DNA of 34,093 nucleotides. It comes from Streptosporangiaceae bacterium (lineage in GTDB: Bacteria; Actinomycetota; Actinomycetes; Streptosporangiales; Streptosporangiaceae). The translations under genes were made by a program, and so were the position numbers. The stretch covers positions 1-34,093 of the forward strand of contig JASIBJ010000414.1 in assembly GCA_030045215.1 (NCBI GenBank), given 5' to 3'. The notes under the pieces are model-generated. The model worked only from the letters and a program-made list of their open reading frames with translations, did no database searches and was not told the origin of the DNA. Below, one piece after another: positions 17,401-23,631 of the stretch (the stretch's first letter is position 1; every line of letters starts with the position of its first letter).

Positions 17401-17614
17401 GCGTCAGCTCGTCCTCGGTGGCCTTCCTGACGAGGTCACCGACCCCTTCGCCGAATTCGCCGAGCACATCGGCCAGCAGGTCTGCGTCGGCGGCAAAGGG
17501 ATGGTTGCGCGGCGCTCGCGACGGGCGCGCCGACCGCGGCGCGGCCGGAAGCTCAGAGTCTTCCGCCCACAGGGCGAGCCAGCCGTCAGCCCACAAACCA
17601 TGGATCGCCAGCAC
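14432..17614 (-). CDS. SNF2-family DNA helicase/translocase (HepA-like)
   Basis: A protein of about 1,060 residues. The N-terminal half carries the SNF2-associated (DUF3670-type) region of actinobacterial proteins. The C-terminal half has the two RecA-like lobes: Walker A in LADDMGLGKSPQTLALL, motif Ia-II with VICDEAQSIKN (DEAQ box), TGTPVENRLSDLWSL, and in lobe two LLSLRAGGTGLNLTAA and DQATDRAFRIGQ. It should use ATP to move along double-stranded DNA and remodel bound protein or assist repair. The start is set at GTG 17614 because AGGAG lies eight bases before it and the family begins near HGLWADG; ATG 17644 is a weaker alternative without a ribosome site. It is the first gene of the operon with the SWIM gene. 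Confidence 0.92.
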   Translation of the reverse strand: MLAIHGLWADGWLALWAEDSELPAAPRSARPSRAPRNHPFAADADLLADVLGEFGEGVGDLVRKATEDELTLWLPGGPGAPAASPDLICGDPGRRLAGMPGRRDAAGADSALGTWRIRALCFEPAAALALLAAIGEPGARSGRGVAGGSVLYLAAVSALSSDLAARGRVLPGLTETGDGDYAACWRPVLAGADALRARELTVGMPPLCRATSAAGEPSAAIFAGALDLLTDAAVRARLSTQPGFALLPAGRAGRAQPLVDRWLTGLTGESARLGVSGSEGIAAAQLAFALWSWQDQAQLPPGPVRTCFRLTEPPAGPNDAEQEQEPEAGPAAAAEDGGAAPWRVEFALQSTDDPSLLLPAADIWSGEASDGWAAVGISYPEEDLLAGLGRASRMFPELDRELETTAPEGVELDTRGALRFLKETGPLLAGAGFGVLLPDWVRKSRLGLKLTTRSRTAGVAASSAAAPKFGLADLVDFRYQLAVGDKVLDPDELAELARLKVPLVRVRGQWVELDDRHLQAALKFLERRGSGVMTSGEAMLAGLGETADLPVTDVDADGWLADLLSGQAEHRLAPMRTPTSFHGQLRPYQERGLSWLAFLGQAGLGSILADDMGLGKSPQTLALLAQERDEGAGHGPSLLVCPMSVVGNWQREAARFTPELSVYVHHGSGRLAGDDLTAALTSADLVITTYGVATRDREALSRVEWVRVICDEAQSIKNSGTRQAQAVRGIPAASRIALTGTPVENRLSDLWSLMEFTSPGLLGSAEKFRQRFAIPIERAGDEDAANQLRRITGPFILRRLKTDKAIIADLPDKLEMKVWCNLTPEQASLYQATVDDMMERIEAAEPGIERRGLVLATMAKLKQVCNHPAHLLADGSRLDGRSGKLARLEEIGEEIIAAGDKALCFTQYAEFGHMLQPYLAARLGCEVLYLHGGTPKTRRDELVAAFQEGTGPSLFLLSLRAGGTGLNLTAANHVIHVDRWWNPAVEDQATDRAFRIGQRRDVQVRKFVCVGTVEERIDTMIEEKKSLADKIVGTGESWLTELSVADLRSVIALSPEAVSQ

Positions 17615-17808
17615 GACCCGCGCTCCTGCAATTGCCGGGACCATCTGGGCAGGAATTTATCTCACCGGCCGCTCCGACACGCCGCGAAACGCGGGGGCGA
17701 TCGGCGTTATCGCCGGCCGGTTAGCCCGGACCGCGGCCGGCCTGCCGGCTCCGGGCACCGCGTCGGGGTCAGGCAAACCCGGACCAGGATGGCTCTCGCC
17801 CGGAGGCG

Positions 17809-18072
17809 TCAGTGCCGGGGAGACGCCTCGTTCCCCGATGGTGACGTCGTAACACTGCCATCGGCCAAGGTGATGGTGCCGTCCGCCTTCTCGGCGGTCT
17901 CGGCCTCTGCTTGCGCTGCCTCGTTCACCTTCCGCAGGTGTCGCGACATCGAGCGGAACACGAAGTACAGGATGACGGCCATGCCGAACACGACGAGGAA
18001 GCCGAGGGTTCCCGGCTGGTCCCACGCGCTAGTAGACGTCGACGACGCCGCGGCCAGGACTGCTACAGACAT
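17809..18072 (-). CDS. Small single-helix membrane protein of the mca locus
   Basis: An 87-residue protein. One membrane helix (TLGFLVVFGMAVILYFVFRS, residues 28-47) is followed by a basic patch RHLRKV and a charged, Glu/Ala-rich tail with a TITLADGS segment. The start ATG 18072 overlaps the last 10 bases of mca and has GGGAGAG a few bases upstream, so translation is probably coupled. In mycobacteria a protein of similar size (Rv1083) directly follows mca, from memory. Its function is unknown; the position suggests a link to mycothiol metabolism. Confidence 0.88.
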   Translation of the reverse strand: MSVAVLAAASSTSTSAWDQPGTLGFLVVFGMAVILYFVFRSMSRHLRKVNEAAQAEAETAEKADGTITLADGSVTTSPSGNEASPRH

Positions 18073-19025
18073 GCTCTCTCCCGGATACCTGCGAAGAGGT
18101 CGTCCTCTGGCAAGCCCGTATCGACAAGTGACCTGGCTCGATGGTAATCCTCGGTCGGCCAGGCCGCGCGCTGGACCTCCACCGGGCAGCTGAACCAGTC
18201 GCCTTCGGGGTCCACCTGAGTCGCGTGCGCGATCAGGGCCTGGTTGCGGATCTCGAAGTAATCCGCGCACTCCACCCTCGTGGTGATTTCATACGGCCGC
18301 TTGCCCTTGCGCGCGGCGTCCGCGTCTTCCTTCGCCCATTCGGCGAGCCACTCCGCGTAAGGGGACTCCTGTCCCGCCCCGACCAAGGCCTCGTGCAGAG
18401 CCCTGAAGCGATCCAGGTGGAAGGTGAGGAAGTAATAGAGCTTCAGCGGCTGCCACGGGTCACCGCAGCCCTCGTAGCGGTCAGGGTCCCCGGCCGCCTC
18501 GAAAGCCTCGACCGACACCTCATGGCACTTGATGTGGTCGGGGTGAGGGTAGCCACCGTTCTCGTCGTAGGTGAGCATGACGTGGGGCCGGAACTCCCTG
18601 ATGGCGGCTACGAGCGGGCGCGCCGCGACCTCAAGCGGCTGCACGGCAAAGCAGCCCTCGGGCAGCGGCGGCAGGGGATCGCCCTCGGGCAGGCCCGAAT
18701 CCGTGAAGCCAAGGAAGCGTTGCTGCACGCCGAGGATCAGGCGCGCCTTCTCCATTTCGGCCCGCCGGACGGCCGGCAGGTTCGCGCGGATGTGAGGTCG
18801 CTCCATCTTCTTGTTGAGGATGTCGCCCCGCTCGCCGCCGGTCAGCGTACAGACCAGAACCTCAACGCCCTCTCGAACGTAGCGGGCCATGGTGGCCGCG
18901 CCCTTGCTCGACTCATCATCGGGATGAGCGTGGACGGCCATCAGCCGGAGCTTGCCGCCATCGGCCTGGCCGTTAACGGACGGGATCTGGCTGTCGGCGC
19001 TGCCTTGGCCAGGAGTGCTGAGCAC
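18063..19025 (-). CDS. mca: Mycothiol S-conjugate amidase
   Basis: A 320-residue LmbE/PIG-L-family amidase. The zinc motif AHPDDESS (His34, Asp36, Asp37) and the partner HPDH ending at His164 are present, as is TGGERGDILNKK. Length and the C-terminal segment LIAHATQVDPEGDWF fit Mca rather than the deacetylase MshB. Mca cleaves mycothiol S-conjugates to a mercapturic acid and GlcN-inositol, which detoxifies electrophiles and antibiotics in the cytoplasm. The GTG start at 19025 has GAGGTGG about nine bases before it; about 25 residues precede the conserved core. It overlaps the small membrane protein gene, forming an operon. MshB versus Mca was judged from recalled sequence features, not an alignment. 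Confidence 0.93.
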   Translation of the reverse strand: MLSTPGQGSADSQIPSVNGQADGGKLRLMAVHAHPDDESSKGAATMARYVREGVEVLVCTLTGGERGDILNKKMERPHIRANLPAVRRAEMEKARLILGVQQRFLGFTDSGLPEGDPLPPLPEGCFAVQPLEVAARPLVAAIREFRPHVMLTYDENGGYPHPDHIKCHEVSVEAFEAAGDPDRYEGCGDPWQPLKLYYFLTFHLDRFRALHEALVGAGQESPYAEWLAEWAKEDADAARKGKRPYEITTRVECADYFEIRNQALIAHATQVDPEGDWFSCPVEVQRAAWPTEDYHRARSLVDTGLPEDDLFAGIRERACL

Positions 19026-19235
19026 GCGAAACCCACCTCGACGTCTTACCGGTAGAACTCGGACCTGCCGGATGCTAGCGGGTCCCGGCGCCCGCTGGAC
19101 GGCCAGTCTCGCAGCGCGGCCTTAGCGGCCACCAGGCCCGGATCCGTCCGTCCAGGGCTTCGTCACCGCTGTGCACAACGCGGCCGGCCGGGGCTGGAAT
19201 TCCCGGCACCGGGACCGCCTGCGGCCGGCTGGGCC

Positions 19236-19910
19236 TTAGTCGGCGGCCGGCAATGGCGCCAGGCGGCCCCTCGTCTCTCCCTCGCCGAACAGCAACTCGG
19301 CGAAGGCGGCAGCGAGCTTGCGGTGACCGCTGGCATTCGGGTGCAGCCGGTCCGCGGTGAACAGCGCCGGGTCGGTAGCCGCGTCCGGCATCGCCCACGT
19401 GTCCAGGCACAGGACCCGGTACCTGACCGACTGGTTCCTGATGATGTCGCTGGCCTGGCGAAGCCGCTGCTGCGCGATGACCACAAACTCGGCCGGAAGC
19501 TCGACCACTGCGGAAACATCCGGCAGCGTGCACGTCAGGACCGTCGCGCCGGTGGCCGCCAGCGCTGCCAGCAGCCTGCCCAGGCCTGCCGTGAACGCGC
19601 TCGGGTCGAACTCGCGCAAGCGGACATCGTTCATGCCCACGGTGAGGCTGATCAGATCAGGCTGAAGCGCGACGACCCGCGGCAACTGGCTGTCGAGCAC
19701 GGTGGCAACATCCGCGCCGTCCACGGCCAGGTTCGTCAGCTCGCAGCGCGCCGGGCACCGATCGGAGAGCATGTCGGCTAGCCTCCGGGCCCAGCCGATG
19801 TGGCGGCCGTCGGGCCCGACGTCGCCGCGGCCCGCGGTCAGGCTGTCGCCGAGGGCCACGAAGCGGCGCCAGGCAGGTCCGCGGATGTCCGCCGCGCTGA
19901 AGTAGGTCAT
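19236..19910 (-). CDS. SGNH/GDSL hydrolase
   Basis: A 224-residue esterase-like protein. Block I is FVALGDSLTAGRGD with Ser in GDS; block III is TVGMNDVRL with Asn; the catalytic Asp and His are in DRLHPNASGHRKLA. It has no signal peptide, so it is probably cytoplasmic, and its substrate (lipid or acyl ester) is unknown. The annotated ATG at 19910 has no ribosome binding site, but TATCTT lies a few bases upstream, as expected for a leaderless transcript. An internal start just before FVALGDS is an alternative. It is divergent from the GT87 gene across 147 bases. Confidence 0.9.
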   Translation of the reverse strand: MTYFSAADIRGPAWRRFVALGDSLTAGRGDVGPDGRHIGWARRLADMLSDRCPARCELTNLAVDGADVATVLDSQLPRVVALQPDLISLTVGMNDVRLREFDPSAFTAGLGRLLAALAATGATVLTCTLPDVSAVVELPAEFVVIAQQRLRQASDIIRNQSVRYRVLCLDTWAMPDAATDPALFTADRLHPNASGHRKLAAAFAELLFGEGETRGRLAPLPAAD

Positions 19911-20057
19911 AAGTTAAGATATGCCGTGATCATGACTGGCCGCGCCAGGCTCGATGGCGCAGGCTTTGCGGGCCCCAGCCAGGAACTCCGGTCCCCGAGC
20001 CCGGGACATGGCGAGACCGCCGGCCGCCGGTAGAACCGGAAGAAATAGCGTGGACCT

Positions 20058-21389
20058 GTGACGGCTCCCACTCCAGGCGTGACGCGACCGCCGGGCGCGC
20101 CGCCCGGCCCAGCCGTCGGGACCGGCCTGAAAGAGCTCGACATCACGCGCCCGTGGGCCGTCAGGGCCGCGTGGATCGGGCTGGGAGTCGTGGTCGTCCT
20201 GGTCGTCGCGTTCTCCATCGCCTATAAGCCGCTGGACTTCAGTGTCTACCGCTGGGGTGGCCAGGAGGTAACGCATGGCTTGCGGCTCTACCTCACGCGT
20301 TATGTCCAGGGCCACGACCGGGAGTGGTTCACCTACCCGCCGTTCGCGGCGATCGTGTTCATCCCCATTGCCGCCATCCCCGCGGTCGTCGGCCAGGTCG
20401 GCTGGCAGCTGGTCTCGCTGGGCGCCTTGGCCGCCGCCAGCGTGACTACCCTGAACCTCGCGGGGTACCGGCCATCCCGGACGGTGATAGCCGCGATGGT
20501 GGCGGGCGCGATCACGCTCGAGCCGATGTATCACACGCTCTACCTGGGCCAGATCAACTTCATCCTGCTGGCGATGATCCTCATCGACGTCTGGCGGGCC
20601 GCGCGGGGCCGCCCGGCTGGCATCGGCGTCGGCCTGGCCGCCGCCGTGAAGCTCACCCCGCTGATCTTCATCCCGTTCTTCCTGATCGCCCGGCGGTGGA
20701 AGGACGCGGCGATCGCCACCGCGACGTTCCTGGCCTGCGGGCTCATCGGATACCTGGTCGCGCCGGAGGGCTCCGGGCTCTACTGGCACCACTTGTTCGA
20801 CGACACCAAGCGGGTCGGCGCCCCGTACATCAGCAACCAATCCCCGTATGCCCTGGTCCTGCGGGTGGCGGGCGCGGGCGCGACAATCGGACGCTGGTAT
20901 CTGGTCATCCCGGTGGTCTTCGGCATCGCTGGCCTGGCGATAGCCGCCGTCCTGGTCAGGCACGAGGACTGGCTCGGCGCGGCCACGGTCACCGGCACGA
21001 CCGGCCTGCTGGTCTCACCGATCTCCTGGACCCACCACTGGGTGTGGATCTTGCCCGCGCTCGTGATCCTGGTCCTCGGCGGCAAGCGGAGCAGGATCGC
21101 GGCGCTGTGCGCGTATGTGCTCTTCGTGGCCGCGCCGATGTGGTTCACGCCGCGCGACGGCGGGCCGAGCGAATACGGCTTTCACTGGCTGCTGACCGCC
21201 GTCGCGAACTGCTACCTGATCGCGGGCCTGGCGTTCCTCGCTTACATGGCGCGGCGGGCCTACCTGATGAGCGGCGCAGCCGGTCAGCACGCGGGCACCG
21301 CCGGCCGCGGATACCCGCTAGCGGCCTCGCCGGCGGACGTACAGCCAGGACGCCGCACCGAACAGGGGCAAAGAGATCCCTATCAGTAG
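20058..21389 (+). CDS. GT87-family polyprenol-phosphate-mannose-dependent mannosyltransferase
   Basis: A 443-residue membrane protein with about ten helices, in the DUF2029/GT87 family that includes mycobacterial PimE and Rv2181. Seen: the early acidic motif KPLDFSVYRWGG, WFTYPPFAAIVFIP, LGQINFILLAMILIDVWR, GLAAAVKLTPLIFIPFF, NQSPYALVLR, and SPISWTHHWVWILP. The catalytic Asp should be that of LDFSVYRW. The family adds mannose to phosphatidylinositol mannosides or lipomannan on the outer face of the membrane. The GTG start at 20058 has only a weak site (GTGGA). The 3' end overlaps a convergent gene by 72 bases, in the hydrophilic tail where family similarity has ended. Confidence 0.9.
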   Translation: MTAPTPGVTRPPGAPPGPAVGTGLKELDITRPWAVRAAWIGLGVVVVLVVAFSIAYKPLDFSVYRWGGQEVTHGLRLYLTRYVQGHDREWFTYPPFAAIVFIPIAAIPAVVGQVGWQLVSLGALAAASVTTLNLAGYRPSRTVIAAMVAGAITLEPMYHTLYLGQINFILLAMILIDVWRAARGRPAGIGVGLAAAVKLTPLIFIPFFLIARRWKDAAIATATFLACGLIGYLVAPEGSGLYWHHLFDDTKRVGAPYISNQSPYALVLRVAGAGATIGRWYLVIPVVFGIAGLAIAAVLVRHEDWLGAATVTGTTGLLVSPISWTHHWVWILPALVILVLGGKRSRIAALCAYVLFVAAPMWFTPRDGGPSEYGFHWLLTAVANCYLIAGLAFLAYMARRAYLMSGAAGQHAGTAGRGYPLAASPADVQPGRRTEQGQRDPYQ

Positions 21390-21776
21390 CAGCCCGCCCG
21401 TGAATGCGCTCTCGATGAACTGGCCCGCGACCCGGGCCACGCCGTAGTAATAGAGCACGTCGACGGCCATCAGCAGCAGGTAGCCGCCGAGGGCGGTGGC
21501 GCACACCTGAACCGCGAAGCGTGGCCAGCCTGCAGGCACCCGGCGGGCCGCCACGCCCGGTGTCCTGCCGCCGGGACCCACTTCGCGGGAGGCGTCGGCG
21601 TCGGCTCTCCTGGCGGTTCTCTCCTCCTGCGCCGGGGCGGTTTCCTCCGGCTGCTGGGCACGGGCCCTGATCGCGTCCCGCCGCTGCACCTGCAGGCCGG
21701 CCGCGAGGACGCCCATGAGGATCACGTATCCGGTGCCGATCGGGACTACGTCCTGCGATATCAGGTGAGCAGCCAT
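21318..21776 (-). CDS. Small membrane protein, three predicted helices
   Basis: A 152-residue protein. Helix 1 (VVPIGTGYVILMGVLAAGL, about residues 10-28) is followed by a charged low-complexity loop (residues 32-80) and two more helices (FAVQVCATALGGYLLLMAVDV and FTGGLLLIGISLPLFGAASW), ending in a basic YVRRRGR. The layout resembles a Streptomyces-type uncharacterised family (possibly DUF6256), from memory only. The stop lies inside the convergent GT87 gene. A 76-residue membrane gene lies 37 bases upstream on the same strand; the two probably form an operon. No function is known. Confidence 0.74.
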   Translation of the reverse strand: MAAHLISQDVVPIGTGYVILMGVLAAGLQVQRRDAIRARAQQPEETAPAQEERTARRADADASREVGPGGRTPGVAARRVPAGWPRFAVQVCATALGGYLLLMAVDVLYYYGVARVAGQFIESAFTGGLLLIGISLPLFGAASWLYVRRRGR

Positions 21777-21813
21777 CCTCAGCCCGCCTTCCCGTCAGCG
21801 CTCTGTTCGCCGG

Positions 21814-22044
21814 TCAAGCGCGGAGGAGGAAGTGCCATCCGCGGACGAAAAGATGCCACCCGAGCCATAGCCAGAGCGCGAAAAGAGCCCACCGGCCCGG
21901 CGGATAGCGCATGATTGCCCGGAATGTCGCGCTCAATGTGGGTACGCTTCCGCTGATATGACTCAGCGCGAGCCCTTCCCAGGCAAAGACGGCGCCGATC
22001 AGCACCGCCCAGACCACGTAACCGATCACCGGATGATCTCCCAC
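21814..22044 (-). CDS. Small membrane protein, two predicted helices
   Basis: A 76-residue protein with helices at about residues 7-26 (IGYVVWAVLIGAVFAWEGLA) and 51-69 (RWALFALWLWLGWHLFVRGW), the second rich in Trp. The YPPGRWALFALWLWLGWHLF pattern resembles an uncharacterised actinomycete family (possibly DUF6186), recalled and unchecked. It starts with GTG at 22044, with GGAGGT four bases upstream, and precedes the 152-residue membrane gene. The function is unknown; the two likely act together in the membrane. Confidence 0.72.
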   Translation of the reverse strand: MGDHPVIGYVVWAVLIGAVFAWEGLALSHISGSVPTLSATFRAIMRYPPGRWALFALWLWLGWHLFVRGWHFLLRA

Positions 22045-22135
22045 GTCGACCTCCCCAGGTCAGGCCGGCCGGTCCGCAGCAGTTGAAGCCCGGCTTCCTC
22101 GGGCCCGGTTTATCACTGCAAGCTCGCGCACAACA

Positions 22136-22158
22136 TGAGAAACCGGCCTTTTATCTCA
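22136..22158. promoter_or_regulatory. Imperfect dyad upstream of the small membrane genes
   Basis: TGAGA at 22136-22140 is mirrored by TCTCA at 22154-22158, with A-rich and T-rich inner flanks giving TGAGAAA opposite TTATCTCA. It lies about 95 bases before the 76-residue membrane gene. It may be an operator or a chance dyad. Confidence 0.35.
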
Positions 22159-22278
22159 AGCCGTAGCGAGAAGCAGCGGCCTACTCGTCAACGCCATCAT
22201 GACGGGAACGAAGCGTGCCCGGCAGCATCCGCTCCGACGGCAACGGTCGGCTCGAGTGGATTTTGCCCGCTTTCGTCC

Positions 22279-22337
22279 AGGCTTGTTTAGCCTGGGCCAT
22301 TGACAGGTACGACCTACTGACCGAGCCTTGTTAGCCT
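22279..22337. promoter_or_regulatory. Repeated CTTGTT(T)AGCCT motif before greA
   Basis: CTTGTTTAGCCT at 22282-22293 and CTTGTTAGCCT at 22327-22337 differ by one T. The first copy is inside a small inverted repeat, AGGCT/AGCCT (22279-22293). Between them lies TTGACA (22300-22305). Each copy contains TAGCCT, compatible with a weak actinobacterial -10 box. Confidence 0.35.
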
Positions 22338-22406
22338 CGAAGGATTACCCCCATGGGCCGCGAGGCCCGCGGAACCCTTAGCTCCGCATCCATCCGAGGA
22401 GTACCC

Positions 22407-22907
22407 GTGACCGAGACCCGCGATGACACCTTTACCTGGCTGACACAGGAGGCGTACGACCGGCTCAAGGCTGAACTCGATTACCTCTCGGGTCCAGGCC
22501 GGGTCGAGATCGCGAAGAAGATCGAGGCTGCGCGGGAAGAGGGCGACCTGAAGGAGAACGGTGGCTATCACGCCGCCAAGGACCAGCAGGGCATGCAGGA
22601 AGCCAGGATCCGGCAGCTAACCCAGATCCTGGAGAACTCCCGCGTCGGCGAGCCGCCTCGTACCGACGGGGTGGTTGGCCCGGGCATGACCGTCACGGTC
22701 AGGTTCGAGGGAGACGACGAGGAAGTGACGTTCCTGCTGGCCTCCCGCGAGGAGGTCGGCGCACCCATCGACGTGTACTCGCCGAAGTCACCGCTCGGCA
22801 GCGCCATTTCCGGCAAGAAGGTCGGCGAGACCGCCACCTACACGCTTCCGAACGGGCGAGCCAGCTCAGTCGAGATTATCGACGCCGTCCCCTACAGCGG
22901 GATGTAG
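22407..22907 (+). CDS. greA: Transcription elongation factor GreA
   Basis: A 166-residue protein with the GreA layout. The N-terminal coiled coil (residues 10-80) carries the acidic tip REEGDLKENGGYHAAKD, with Asp47 and Glu50 as the residues that hold the catalytic metal in the RNA polymerase secondary channel. The C-terminal FKBP-like domain follows (SPKSPLGSAISGKKVGETATY). It stimulates RNA polymerase to cleave backtracked transcripts and resume. The start is GTG 22407, with GAGGAG six bases before it; earlier in-frame codons do not resemble the family. A hairpin follows 44 bases after the stop. Next to mca, greA is a conserved neighbour in mycobacteria (from memory). Confidence 0.95.
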   Translation: MTETRDDTFTWLTQEAYDRLKAELDYLSGPGRVEIAKKIEAAREEGDLKENGGYHAAKDQQGMQEARIRQLTQILENSRVGEPPRTDGVVGPGMTVTVRFEGDDEEVTFLLASREEVGAPIDVYSPKSPLGSAISGKKVGETATYTLPNGRASSVEIIDAVPYSGM

Positions 22908-22943
22908 GCAGACGCGCTCATCGGGAAGCTTCCGCCCGCGTAG

Positions 22944-22984
22944 TTGACATCGGCGCCCCCGTCCGCTATATGGGCGGGGGCGCC
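22944..22984 (+). promoter_or_regulatory. Consensus promoter embedded in a hairpin, upstream of the ICMT-like gene
   Basis: TTGACA (22944-22949), a 17-base spacer, and TATATG (22967-22972) form a near-ideal housekeeping sigma promoter. The same DNA holds a 10-bp perfect inverted repeat, GGCGCCCCCG (22952-22961) with CGGGGGCGCC (22975-22984), extendable by three pairs with one G-T, leaving the -10 box in the loop. Transcription would start near 22979, about 33 bases before ATG 23012. The hairpin could also end greA transcripts, though it has no T-run. Confidence 0.7.
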
Positions 22985-23011
22985 GCGTCAGTCCATGAGG
23001 AGGCCTCCCGG

Positions 23012-23557
23012 ATGCGAGCTGTGGACATCACCATCGGTGTCGGCTGGCTGGTCTTCTGGGTCTACTGGCTCGCGATGTCGGCCGGAGTCAAGGCGGGCCA
23101 GTCCCGATGGGGGCAGTTCGCGGGCGTCAGGGTCGGCCTGATCCTCTTGATCCTCCTGCTGCTGCGCCTCCGGCTGCTGAAGGGCCACGTCGTGCACAGC
23201 CCGTGGCTGCTGGGCATCGGGCTGGCCATCTGGGTGCTGGGACTTGCCCTGGCCGTCTGGGCCCGCGTCTACATCGGTCGCAACTGGGGGATGCCGATGT
23301 CCAGGAAAGACAGCCCGGAACTGGTGACGAGCGGTCCGTACCGGAGCATCCGCCACCCCATCTACTCCGGCATCCTGCTCGCGATGATCGGCACGACAGT
23401 GGCGGTCAGCCTGTACTGGCTGGTAGCGGTGCTCGTGATCGGGGGGTATTTCATCTTCAGCGCGGTCAACGAAGAGCGTTACATGCTCGAGCAGTTCCCC
23501 GACTCGTATCCGGCCTACAAGCGGTCGACGAAGATGCTCATCCCCTTCATCCTCTGA
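23012..23557 (+). CDS. Isoprenylcysteine carboxyl methyltransferase-like membrane protein
   Basis: A 181-residue protein with five predicted helices. The C-terminal half has the ICMT/PEMT signature: SGPYRSIRHPIYSGILLAM and, near the end, NEERYMLEQFPDSYPAYKRS, which in the family binds S-adenosylmethionine. Bacterial members methylate lipids or small hydrophobic substrates, and true prenylcysteine is not expected here. The start is ATG 23012, after GAGGAGG and within reach of the promoter; an in-frame ATG at 22970 would lie in the -10 box. A terminator hairpin follows its stop. Confidence 0.85.
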   Translation: MRAVDITIGVGWLVFWVYWLAMSAGVKAGQSRWGQFAGVRVGLILLILLLLRLRLLKGHVVHSPWLLGIGLAIWVLGLALAVWARVYIGRNWGMPMSRKDSPELVTSGPYRSIRHPIYSGILLAMIGTTVAVSLYWLVAVLVIGGYFIFSAVNEERYMLEQFPDSYPAYKRSTKMLIPFIL

Positions 23558-23570
23558 GGGTTCATCGCGG

Positions 23571-23605
23571 CGCCCTCGTCCCCGGTGCCAGCGGGAACGA
23601 GGGCG
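23571..23605. terminator. Terminator hairpin between ICMT-like and MFS genes
   Basis: CGCCCTCGT (23571-23579) pairs with ACGAGGGCG (23597-23605), and four further inner pairs form after one mismatch. T-rich ACGTTTCGTTC follows. It separates convergent genes and can serve both. Confidence 0.78.
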
Positions 23606-23631
23606 ACGTTTCGTTCGGTACAGTCCCGCAC

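Larger units (their letters stand above)
22045..22406. other. Divergent intergenic region before greA
   Basis: This 362-base gap holds no recognisable gene or RNA. It contains the imperfect dyad at 22136-22158, a TTGACA hexamer at 22300-22305 without a fitting -10 box, and the repeated CTTGTT(T)AGCCT described separately. The GC content drops in places, as expected for promoters of greA and of the divergent membrane-protein pair. Confidence 0.55.

Noticed and set aside
19914..20963. Minus-strand frame of 349 codons antisense to the GT87 gene
   Set aside because: It is a charged, domain-free shadow of a well-supported GT87 gene.
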